Positions 1-5,957 of a stretch of 8,291 nucleotides of DNA are shown here, in pieces. Positions within the stretch are counted from its first letter, which is position 1; the number at the start of each line of letters is the position of its first letter. Both the position numbers and the translations under genes were made by a program. The notes below the pieces were generated by a model, which was not told the DNA's origin, did not search any database, and was given only the letters and a program-made list of their open reading frames with translations. Source of the DNA: WTJX01 sp045106295. GTDB lineage: Bacteria; Bacteroidota; Bacteroidia; Cytophagales; JAAEPT01. The DNA lies in contig JBGCEI010000033.1 of the NCBI GenBank assembly GCA_045106295.1, positions 1-8,291 on the forward strand, in the 5' to 3' direction.

Positions 1-1994
1 TATCTTTTTCTTTCAGAGGGAACAATCCAATGAGAGAAGCGATGCATTCTGCTTTTTTATACCACGCCATCAAAGAAGGTATGGACATGGGAATTGTAAA
101 CCCTGCTATGCTGGAAGTCTATGATGACATTCCTAAAGACCTACTAGAACGGATAGAAGATGTATTGCTCGACAGACGAGACGATGCTACTGAACGTTTG
201 TTAGAATTTGCTGAATCTGTACAAGGAGCAGGAAAAGAGGTTGTAAAAGATACTGCTTGGAGAGAACAATCCGTTGAAAAGCGACTTGCTCATGCCTTAG
301 TAAAAGGACTAGTAGAATTCATTGATGAGGACACAGAAGAAGCTAGACAAAAAATTGGTAGTCCACTACAATTGATCGAAGGTCCTTTGATGGACGGAAT
401 GAACATTGTAGGAGACCTTTTTGGCGAAGGAAAAATGTTTTTACCTCAAGTAGTAAAGAGTGCACGGGTAATGAAAAAAGCTGTTGCCTACCTTACACCT
501 TATCTCGAAGAAGAGAAAAAAGGAGGGAATTCTAGTGCAGGAAAAATATTATTAGCGACCGTAAAAGGAGATGTACACGATATCGGTAAAAACATTGTTG
601 GTGTTGTCTTGGCTTGTAATAACTTTGAAATCGTAGACATGGGAGTAATGATTCCTAAAGAAGCGATTATTAAAAAAGCATTGGAAGAAAATGTAGATAT
701 CATTGGGTTAAGTGGGTTGATAACACCTTCTCTTGACGAAATGGTGGATATGGCTAAAGAAATGGAAAAGCAAGGACTTAAAATACCTTTACTGATAGGT
801 GGAGCTACTACTTCTCAAATCCATACTGCCGTAAAAATAGATCCTCAGTATTCGGGGCCAGTTTTTCACGTATTAGATGCTTCTAAATCTGTTCCTGTAT
901 CGAGTAGTTTACTAAGCCAAGAAGGTGGAAGTAAAGATTTTGCTGCAACTAAAAAAGCTGACTACGAAGCTATCCGAATAGCTTACGCTAGTAGAAAAGA
1001 AACAAAGAAATACATTTCGTACGAGCAAGCTAGAAAAAATAAATTCCAACTAGATTGGGACAATTATAAACCAACAAAACCAAAAGCATTTGGTGAAATT
1101 AGTTTTACTGAATTCCCAAATGAGGAGATACGTAAATACATTGACTGGACACCTTTCTTTTCTACTTGGCAACTAAAAGGGAAATATCCTAAAATATTTG
1201 AAAACAAAATAATCGGTAAAGAGGCTAAAAAGCTTTATGACGATGCCAACAAAATGTTGGATTGGGTAATTGCAGAAAAGAAACTAGTTTCTAATGCAGT
1301 AATTGGTTTGTATCCAGCCAACTCTATAGACGATGATACAGTAGAAATCTATGCGGATGAAAGCAGAGAAAAAGTAATTAAGAAATTTCATTTCTTGCGT
1401 CAGCAAGGTCAGAAAGGAAGTGGTTTACCAAACTTCTCTTTATCTGACTTTATAGCACCAAAAGAAAGCGGGAAAGTAGATTACATGGGTTGTTTTGCTG
1501 TAACTGCAGGAGTAGGAATAGAACCTATAATCAAACAATTTGACGACGATCATGATGATTACAACAGCATTATGATTAAATCAATAGCAGATCGACTAGC
1601 AGAAGCTTTTGCAGAGTTGATGCACGAACGTGTACGACAAGAATTCTGGGGATATGCAGCTACTGAAAAGTTTAAAAACGCTGAATTGATATCTGAAAAA
1701 TATACAGGTATCAGGCCAGCACCAGGTTACCCTGCTTGTCCAGACCATACAGAAAAGCCTCCTTTATTTGATTTATTAAAAGCAGAGAAAAACACAGGCA
1801 TCTATTTAACAGAAAGCAATGCCATGTATCCGGCTTCTTCAGTAAGTGGTTTTTATATCGGACATCCAGAAAGTAAGTACTTCGGTTTAGGGAAAATAGG
1901 AAAAGATCAAGTAGAATATTACGCCAAACGCAAAGAAATGGATTTAGAAGTAGCTGAGAAATGGCTATCTCCAAACTTGAATTATGATGTTTAA
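1..1994 (+). CDS. metH: Cobalamin-dependent methionine synthase, C-terminal part (cut by window edge)
   Basis: The enzyme transfers the methyl group of 5-methyltetrahydrofolate through cobalamin to homocysteine, giving methionine in the cytoplasm. The frame is open to the left edge, and the residues before the first ATG (position 30) read SFSFRGNNP, which is conserved MetH sequence, so that ATG is internal and the gene starts upstream. Counting from it, residues 1-30 end the pterin-binding domain and about 35-160 form the helical cap. About 170-300 is the B12-binding Rossmann domain, with the DVHDIGKN motif (His183 is the lower cobalt ligand), SGLITPS at 228 and GGATTS at 257. From about 320 to 654 is the reactivation domain, with DW at 372-373 and the SAM-binding RPAPGYPACP at 562-571. 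All key residues seen are intact. Whether the homocysteine-binding domain is fused or a separate gene, as often in Bacteroidota, cannot be seen. metF lies 70 bases downstream. Confidence 0.97.
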   Translation, partial: SFSFRGNNPMREAMHSAFLYHAIKEGMDMGIVNPAMLEVYDDIPKDLLERIEDVLLDRRDDATERLLEFAESVQGAGKEVVKDTAWREQSVEKRLAHALVKGLVEFIDEDTEEARQKIGSPLQLIEGPLMDGMNIVGDLFGEGKMFLPQVVKSARVMKKAVAYLTPYLEEEKKGGNSSAGKILLATVKGDVHDIGKNIVGVVLACNNFEIVDMGVMIPKEAIIKKALEENVDIIGLSGLITPSLDEMVDMAKEMEKQGLKIPLLIGGATTSQIHTAVKIDPQYSGPVFHVLDASKSVPVSSSLLSQEGGSKDFAATKKADYEAIRIAYASRKETKKYISYEQARKNKFQLDWDNYKPTKPKAFGEISFTEFPNEEIRKYIDWTPFFSTWQLKGKYPKIFENKIIGKEAKKLYDDANKMLDWVIAEKKLVSNAVIGLYPANSIDDDTVEIYADESREKVIKKFHFLRQQGQKGSGLPNFSLSDFIAPKESGKVDYMGCFAVTAGVGIEPIIKQFDDDHDDYNSIMIKSIADRLAEAFAELMHERVRQEFWGYAATEKFKNAELISEKYTGIRPAPGYPACPDHTEKPPLFDLLKAEKNTGIYLTESNAMYPASSVSGFYIGHPESKYFGLGKIGKDQVEYYAKRKEMDLEVAEKWLSPNLNYDV

Positions 1995-2002
1995 ATTAAG
2001 CC

Positions 2003-2058
2003 TTTAGCTTTTAGCTACTAGCAATTAGCTAGAGGCTAGAGGCTGATTGCTAACAGCT
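2003..2058. repeat. Array of eight 7-bp units in the metH-metF gap
   Basis: Eight units follow each other in exact 7-bp phase with no indels. Units 1-2 are TTTAGCT, unit 3 ACTAGCA, unit 4 ATTAGCT, units 5-6 AGAGGCT, unit 7 GATTGCT and unit 8 AACAGCT. The GC at unit positions 5-6 is invariant and the final T nearly so, while the first four bases drift. The array fills the gap from just after the metH stop to six bases before the metF ATG. Bases 1999-2008 can pair with 2028-2037, or one unit later with 2035-2044, as a 10-bp RNA hairpin with one G-U pair, but no T-run follows. Function is unknown. Confidence 0.85.
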
Positions 2059-2064
2059 AAGAAA

Positions 2065-3027
2065 ATGAAAATAACAGAACACATATCTACTGCTCAATCA
2101 AAGAAAAAGACACTTTTTTCTTTTGAAGTACTTCCGCCTAAAAAAGGAGAGCATATGGATAATTTAATAAATGCTATTGATCCACTAATGGAGTTTGAAC
2201 CTGCATTTATTGATGTTACCTATCACAGAGAAGAATACGTCTACCGAAAGCTCCCTGATGGAACTACTAAAAAAGTAACTACAAAGAAACGCCCTGGTAC
2301 GGTAGGAATATGTGCAGCTCTTCAGAACAAATATAAAATAGATGCCGTACCACATATTATCTGTGGTGGTTTTAGCAAAGAAGAAACTGAAAATGCTTTG
2401 ATCGATCTAAATTTCTTAGGTATAGACAATGTATTAGCATTAAGAGGGGATCAGATTAAAAGTGAATCTTCTTTTGTACCTGAACCTGATGGAAATGCTT
2501 ATGCTACTGACCTAATAGAGCAGGTACAACAAATGAATATTGGTAAATACTTGGACGATGAATTAGATAATTCAACAAAAACCGATTTTTGTATTGGGGC
2601 TGCTTGTTATCCTGAAAAGCATTTCGAAGCAGAAAGTTTAGACTCTGACATGAAATACTTGAAACAAAAAATAGAATTGGGCGCTGAGTATTTAATTACT
2701 CAAATGTTTTTTGATAACCAGAAGTTTTTTGATTTCGTAAAACAATGTAGAGCAGAAGGTATTACTGTACCCATCATACCTGGACTAAAACCATTGGCTA
2801 CCGTCAAACAATTAGATATTTTGCCAAGCATTTTCTTTATCGATATGCCAGAAGAACTACGTTCAAATGTATTAGCGGCATCTTCTAAAGAAGAAGTAAA
2901 AGAAATAGGTATTCAATGGTCGATTCAACAATGTAAAGAGTTAATAGATTTTGGTTCTCCAGTATTACATTTTTATACCATGAGTAAGTCTACTGCTACA
3001 CAAAAAATAGCTAGAGCTGTATTTTAA
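2065..3027 (+). CDS. metF: Methylenetetrahydrofolate reductase
   Basis: This flavoprotein reduces 5,10-methylenetetrahydrofolate to 5-methyltetrahydrofolate, the methyl donor for the upstream MetH, so the pair forms one functional unit. The 320 residues make a TIM barrel. FSFEVLPPKKG near the N-terminus carries the catalytic Glu (residue 21). Later come FIDVTYHREE, TVGICAALQNKY, ALRGD (Asp129), the YPEKH stretch, ITQMFFDNQKFFDF and PIIPGLKPL, all standard for the family. An extra charged loop after the HREE motif makes it longer than the E. coli enzyme, as is usual in Bacteroidota. The frame is also open from a TTG at 2047, but that codon lies inside the heptamer array. The ATG at 2065 gives the normal MKITEHI start, so it is preferred. 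Transcription probably continues from metH. Confidence 0.96.
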   Translation: MKITEHISTAQSKKKTLFSFEVLPPKKGEHMDNLINAIDPLMEFEPAFIDVTYHREEYVYRKLPDGTTKKVTTKKRPGTVGICAALQNKYKIDAVPHIICGGFSKEETENALIDLNFLGIDNVLALRGDQIKSESSFVPEPDGNAYATDLIEQVQQMNIGKYLDDELDNSTKTDFCIGAACYPEKHFEAESLDSDMKYLKQKIELGAEYLITQMFFDNQKFFDFVKQCRAEGITVPIIPGLKPLATVKQLDILPSIFFIDMPEELRSNVLAASSKEEVKEIGIQWSIQQCKELIDFGSPVLHFYTMSKSTATQKIARAVF

Positions 3028-3205
3028 AGATACTTATTTACAAAGAATAAAAAGAAATGAATGGAAATGCATAGCATTGTGATTATCACTAATTAAGGCA
3101 AATTAAAAAAATCAAATATTGACTAAGCAAAGACAGTATCAAGTGGTGTTTTAGAATCAATATTGTTAGAATAATACAATTATTAATTATTTTATTGAAA
3201 TATAC

Positions 3206-3236
3206 TTGCTAATCAAATCTAATTATATTACTTTTA
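3206..3236 (+). promoter_or_regulatory. Candidate promoter of the first small secreted protein gene
   Basis: TTG at 3206-3208 and TACTTTTA at 3229-3236 match the Bacteroidota -33 (TTG) and -7 (TAnnTTTG, seven of eight) elements with a 20-base spacer. Transcription would start near 3243, leaving a leader of about 30 bases before the ATG at 3273. The rest of the 245-base gap from 3028 is AT-rich. It holds a small palindrome (GTGATTATCAC, 3079-3089) and no convincing ORF or terminator. Confidence 0.4.
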
Positions 3237-3272
3237 CAGGAGTATTTAGAACTTTTTTTGAAATCTAGAATT

Positions 3273-3623
3273 ATGAAAAAATTATCAATAGTAATCGTTT
3301 TAGCAGCAATAACTCAGTTATCATTTGCAAAGTATCCAAAAGCGGCAATTTTAGAAGCAAAGGTTTATAAACAAGAACTTTCGTTGACTAAAAGTCAAGC
3401 CCATGAAGTAGCTAAATTATTATCCAATAAGATTACTGACTTAAGAGAATTAAAATCATTACGATCGAACAGTGTTGCTCAATACAAAACTGAAACAAGT
3501 TCTACGAATAAAGCTTTTCAAAAAAGCCTTTCTGGAATATTGACTACAGAACAAGCAAAGCATTATGCTTCGCACAAGTCTGAAATAAACAATCAGTTAA
3601 GGTACGCTAGACTATTTCATTAA
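3273..3623 (+). CDS. Small secreted Spy/CpxP-like protein (copy 1)
   Basis: This is a 116-residue protein with a signal peptide (MKK, hydrophobic stretch, SFA), predicted cleavage after Ala19 and a basic mature part starting KYPK. The mature part looks all-helical and contains LTKSQ (38-42) and LTTEQ (90-94). That is the spacing and flavour of the two LTXXQ motifs in Spy/CpxP-type periplasmic chaperones and stress proteins; this assignment is inference from the motifs. It aligns without gaps over all 116 residues with the next gene (53 identities, about 46 percent). A TTG start at 3258 would add five residues ahead of the signal peptide. The ATG at 3273 is chosen because it matches the start of the paralogue. 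A strong terminator follows. A metal- or stress-related role is possible, but nothing in the sequence proves it. Confidence 0.8.
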   Translation: MKKLSIVIVLAAITQLSFAKYPKAAILEAKVYKQELSLTKSQAHEVAKLLSNKITDLRELKSLRSNSVAQYKTETSSTNKAFQKSLSGILTTEQAKHYASHKSEINNQLRYARLFH

Positions 3624-3646
3624 TATCTATCTAACAAAGAATAAAT

Positions 3647-3677
3647 AAAAAAGCCATGTCAAGACATGGCTTTTTTT
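3647..3677 (+). terminator. Rho-independent terminator after copy 1
   Basis: GCCATGTC (3653-3660) and GACATGGC (3663-3670) are perfect reverse complements separated by AA; in RNA the closing pair would open to give a CAAG tetraloop. The stem is followed by seven T (3671-3677) and preceded by six A (3647-3652), so it could work in both directions. It lies 23 bases after the stop of copy 1 and separates the two paralogues transcriptionally. Confidence 0.9.
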
Positions 3678-3693
3678 ATGTCTAAATAAAAGT

Positions 3694-3701
3694 TAATTTT
3701 G
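3694..3701 (+). promoter_or_regulatory. Candidate -7 box for copy 2
   Basis: TAATTTTG matches the Bacteroidota -7 consensus TAnnTTTG exactly and lies 23 bases before the ATG at 3725, just behind the terminator. No good TTG -33 element is seen at the usual distance; the terminator T-run occupies that place. The presence of a terminator followed by a -7 box indicates that copy 2 has its own promoter. Confidence 0.45.
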
Positions 3702-3724
3702 TATCTAATTATTACTTATTTAAA

Positions 3725-4075
3725 ATGAAAAATACCCTCATCTTTTTATCCTTCGTTTTAATCACTCAAATTTCTTACGCCAAATTCCCAAAAAAAGCTT
3801 TCAGAGAAGCTAAAGTGTATAGGAATGAGCTTTCTCTAAGTAAAAAACAAACGCATGACATTGTTAAAATAGCAACAAGGAGAATAAAAACAGTAAGAAA
3901 ACTACACCCTTTACGTGCTAGTAATGCATCGGAATTTAAAACAAAAGAAAATAACACAAGAAAGATATTTGAAGGCGATCTGCTAACAATATTTACTACT
4001 GAACAAAAAAAGTATTACACTTCTCACAGATCAGAAATACGAGACAGGTTAAGAGAAGCTAAATTATATCATTAA
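3725..4075 (+). CDS. Small secreted Spy/CpxP-like protein (copy 2)
   Basis: This 116-residue paralogue of the preceding gene has the same length and no gaps. The signal peptide ends SYA with cleavage after Ala19, and the mature protein starts KFPK. The two motif positions read LSKKQ (38-42) and FTTEQ (90-94), so the LTXXQ pattern is less strict than in copy 1. The most conserved parts are the segment EAKVY...ELSL (28-38) and the C-terminal part TTEQ, Y, SH, SEI, LR and final His. It is strongly basic, with many Lys and Arg. The DNA around the stop is nearly identical to that of copy 1 (CATTAATATCT in both), so the duplicated unit extended beyond the coding sequence. Export to the periplasm is predicted. 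Chaperone-like or stress-sensing function is inference only. Confidence 0.8.
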   Translation: MKNTLIFLSFVLITQISYAKFPKKAFREAKVYRNELSLSKKQTHDIVKIATRRIKTVRKLHPLRASNASEFKTKENNTRKIFEGDLLTIFTTEQKKYYTSHRSEIRDRLREAKLYH

Positions 4076-4090
4076 TATCTGTCTTAAAAT

Positions 4091-4122
4091 CAGCACAAGT
4101 AATAACTACAACGCTTGTACTG
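4091..4122. repeat. Imperfect inverted repeat between convergent genes
   Basis: CAGCACAAG (4091-4099) and CTTGTACTG (4114-4122) pair in eight of nine positions around a 14-base loop. The repeat lies between the stops of copy 2 (plus strand) and the DUF423 gene (minus strand), where a shared terminator would be expected. There is no T-run on either side, so terminator function is doubtful. Confidence 0.3.
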
Positions 4123-4128
4123 TGTAAC

Positions 4129-4503
4129 CTACTTTGCTTGCCATACCCCCATAAATAACAATGCCCAAGCGACTAATAGCAAGACACCTCCAATAGGAGT
4201 CACAGCACCCCACTTACCTATATTAGTCGCACATAACGTATAAAGCGATCCAGAAAACACAATAATTCCTATCAACATAAATAGCCCTGACGTTTTAATC
4301 ATATTTTGCTGAAACAGGTGCATTAAAATACCAATAAGTATTAGGCCTAAGGCATGATAAAACTGATACTTAACAGCTGTCTCAAAAGTATCTAACCGAT
4401 TAATCCCCTTCAAATATCCATTCAATTTATGTGCGCCAAACGCACCAATCAGTACTCCTAATCCAGATAATACAACTCCACTTAATATAAAAAAACGTGA
4501 CAT
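4129..4503 (-). CDS. DUF423 family membrane protein
   Basis: This 124-residue inner-membrane protein belongs to the DUF423 family (YgdD/YwdK-like), whose biochemical function is not established. Family features seen are GAFGAH at 20-25, TFETAVKYQFYHALGL at 39-54, FSGSLYTL at 83-90 and GAVTPIGGVLLL at 99-110. Four hydrophobic segments lie at about 5-24, 48-64, 73-92 and 101-121. The length is normal for the family. The gene starts 12 bases after the stop of yggS on the same strand, so the two are probably co-transcribed from the yggS promoter. Confidence 0.93.
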   Translation of the reverse strand: MSRFFILSGVVLSGLGVLIGAFGAHKLNGYLKGINRLDTFETAVKYQFYHALGLILIGILMHLFQQNMIKTSGLFMLIGIIVFSGSLYTLCATNIGKWGAVTPIGGVLLLVAWALLFMGVWQAK

Positions 4504-4515
4504 ACTTTACTTTAT

Positions 4516-5184
4516 TTAGTTCCTAGTCCCAAAAATATTACTTCCTATGCGTATCATAGTACTGCCTTCTTCTAACGCTATATGGTGATCGCTACTCATC
4601 CCCATAGAAAGTTCTTTTAATTCTACATTCTGATATTGAGTTTTACTTTTTTCAAGATCAAAGTAAGAATTTAATTCACTAAATTCTTTTCTCACAATAT
4701 CCTCATTTGGTGTATTTGTAGCCATCCCCATCAACCCAACAATGGACACATGAGATAACATCTGCAACTCCTCATTACTCAATAAATCCGTTACTTCACC
4801 GTATGAAAAACCGAACTTAGATGTCTCTTCAGCAATATGTATCTGTAAGAGACATCTAATAATTCTATTATTTTTCTTTCCTTGTCTATCTATTTCTTTC
4901 AATAATTTAAGGCTATCAACAGCATGTATTAAATTGACAAAAGGAGCAATTAAGCGTACCTTATTGGTCTGCAAATGACCAATAAAGTGCCATTGAATAT
5001 CTTTAGGTAAAACAGCCTCCTTTTCCACCATTTCTTGCACTTTGTTCTCTCCAAATATCCTAATACCTGCATTATAAGCTTCATGAAGCAATGCAACTGG
5101 TTTAGTTTTAGATACAGCCACCAATGTAAACCGAAAAGGAGAAAGACTTTCCTTAATATTAATTAGCTTTGTAGTGATGTCCAT
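4516..5184 (-). CDS. yggS: YggS/PLPBP family pyridoxal-phosphate homeostasis protein
   Basis: The 222-residue cytoplasmic protein binds pyridoxal 5'-phosphate and is known in this family to keep PLP and amino-acid pools balanced; no enzymatic reaction is established. The fold is the alanine-racemase-like barrel. VAVSKTKP carries the PLP lysine (Lys26), FGENKVQE is at 44-51, WHFIGHLQTNK at 65-75, then HAVDS and GLMGMAT. LSMGMSSD (192-199) and GSTMIRIGSNIFG (207-219) bind the phosphate. The N-terminus is about ten residues shorter than the E. coli protein, but the ATG at 5184 is the only plausible start. It is divergent from the lipoprotein gene, with only 24 bases between the start codons, and is followed closely by the DUF423 gene. 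Confidence 0.95.
   Translation of the reverse strand: MDITTKLINIKESLSPFRFTLVAVSKTKPVALLHEAYNAGIRIFGENKVQEMVEKEAVLPKDIQWHFIGHLQTNKVRLIAPFVNLIHAVDSLKLLKEIDRQGKKNNRIIRCLLQIHIAEETSKFGFSYGEVTDLLSNEELQMLSHVSIVGLMGMATNTPNEDIVRKEFSELNSYFDLEKSKTQYQNVELKELSMGMSSDHHIALEEGSTMIRIGSNIFGTRN
5164..5171 (+). promoter_or_regulatory. Candidate -7 box for the lipoprotein gene
   Basis: TAGCTTTG matches TAnnTTTG exactly, 37 bases before the lipoprotein ATG at 5209, and lies inside the 5' end of the divergent yggS coding region. No clear -33 TTG is present, so support is limited to the single box and its position. Confidence 0.35.
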
Positions 5185-5201
5185 TTGATACTTATTTACT
5201 G

Positions 5202-5209
5202 CAAATATA
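5202..5209 (-). promoter_or_regulatory. Candidate -7 box for yggS
   Basis: Read on the minus strand this is TATATTTG, an exact match to TAnnTTTG, 17 bases before the yggS ATG. It touches the first base of the divergent lipoprotein start codon. The -33 element would lie within the lipoprotein coding region, but no clear TTG is seen there. Confidence 0.45.
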
Positions 5210-5589
5210 TGGGTTTACATACTACTAAGCGTAATCTACTGTTCCTTTGTCTATTTTTCATCTCTTTTTTTAGTTGTAAAGAAGAAGGTATTCCCAAAAA
5301 AATCATTCCTTTCCGCAGTATGGTCAGTGTTTTGATAGACAGTTACCAAACAGAAGCAGTTATATCAAAAATGAAATTCCCTTTTGACTCTTCAAAATAC
5401 ATCTTCGATAAAATTTATTTTCCTAAGGTACTAGAAAAGCATAATCTTACCCATGCACAATATGACTCAAGTTATGCTTGGTATCTAAAGCACAAGGAAT
5501 GGAATACTAAACTACTTGGATCTGTAAAAGACAGCTTAGAAAAAAAAAGTAGTCGAAAAGAACTTTATTTTCCAAAAATCGGTAACTAG
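5209..5589 (+). CDS. DUF4296 lipoprotein
   Basis: The 126-residue protein starts with a lipoprotein signal: KR near the N-terminus, a hydrophobic stretch, then SFFSC with the lipidated cysteine at residue 23. The mature part carries features of the Bacteroidota family DUF4296. IPKKIIP follows the cysteine, then a short helix ending in TEAVI, the motif LEKHNLTHAQYDSSYAWYLKH and a helical end with KLLGSVKDSLEKK. Function is unknown; an envelope location is predicted. The frame also opens at a TTG (5185), but that would put eight extra residues, including a Cys, before the basic start of the signal, so the ATG at 5209 is preferred. It heads a plus-strand run with the chorismate mutase and pterin genes, and a functional link to them is not obvious. 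Confidence 0.85.
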   Translation: MGLHTTKRNLLFLCLFFISFFSCKEEGIPKKIIPFRSMVSVLIDSYQTEAVISKMKFPFDSSKYIFDKIYFPKVLEKHNLTHAQYDSSYAWYLKHKEWNTKLLGSVKDSLEKKSSRKELYFPKIGN

Positions 5590-5625
5590 AGCAGAATAAA
5601 ACAAGGCGATCTATATCTTTACATT

Positions 5626-5901
5626 ATGAACTTAGAATCATTACGACAAGAAATTGACAACTACGATAAACAAATCATTAAAGCATTAGCAGAGCGTATG
5701 CTTGTAGTCGAAAAAGTAGCAGAAACCAAAAAAGCAGCCAACGCTACAGCCATGCAAAAAAACAGGTGGCAAGAATTACTTGCTACTCGGTCAGAGTGGG
5801 GACAGGAAGTAGGACTTCCTAAAGAAGATATCAAACAAATATTTGAATGTATTCATGATATGTCTGTGAGTAGGCAGCTACAAATCTTAGAAGACAACTA
5901 A
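5626..5901 (+). CDS. Chorismate mutase, AroQ type, monofunctional
   Basis: The 91-residue all-helical enzyme converts chorismate to prephenate, the branch toward phenylalanine and tyrosine. It aligns without gaps with the E. coli P-protein mutase domain. Arg7, Arg24 (AERM), Lys35 (ETKK), Arg47 (NRW) and Gln84 (SRQ) correspond to active-site residues Arg11, Arg28, Lys39, Arg51 and Gln88. Position 48 is Trp where E. coli has the substrate-binding Glu52, and residue 44 is Gln where it has Asp48. The 'Q..RW' version is what I know from Bacteroidota mutases, so this is a lineage form rather than a defect. There is no fused DAHP synthase or prephenate dehydratase; the start is 36 bases after the lipoprotein stop. 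It is probably co-transcribed with the pterin genes that follow. Confidence 0.9.
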   Translation: MNLESLRQEIDNYDKQIIKALAERMLVVEKVAETKKAANATAMQKNRWQELLATRSEWGQEVGLPKEDIKQIFECIHDMSVSRQLQILEDN

Positions 5902-5957
5902 TATCCTACCTATTTTGAACACTTTAGACAACTATTGTGTTAGACTAATAAGCAACT

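Noticed and set aside
500..703. Minus-strand open frame of 67 codons inside metH
   Set aside because: It lies opposite the highly conserved B12-binding domain and has no family features; a shadow of metH.
1711..1974. Minus-strand open frame of 87 codons inside metH
   Set aside because: Opposite the conserved SAM-binding region; composition is that of an antisense translation.
1995..2064. SAM-responsive riboswitch between metH and metF
   Set aside because: The gap is only 70 bases and is almost entirely the heptamer array; no known SAM riboswitch core is visible.
3116..3179. Repeated TTAGAAT and CAATATTG in the gap before the first secreted gene
   Set aside because: Short AT-rich matches expected by chance in this composition.
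3775..3957. Minus-strand open frame inside the second secreted paralogue
   Set aside because: The plus-strand frame has a signal peptide and a paralogue; the antisense frame has no support.
5902..5957. Possible promoter before the PTPS gene (TTTTG in the gap)
   Set aside because: No TAnnTTTG box at a suitable distance; the gap fits an operon spacer.
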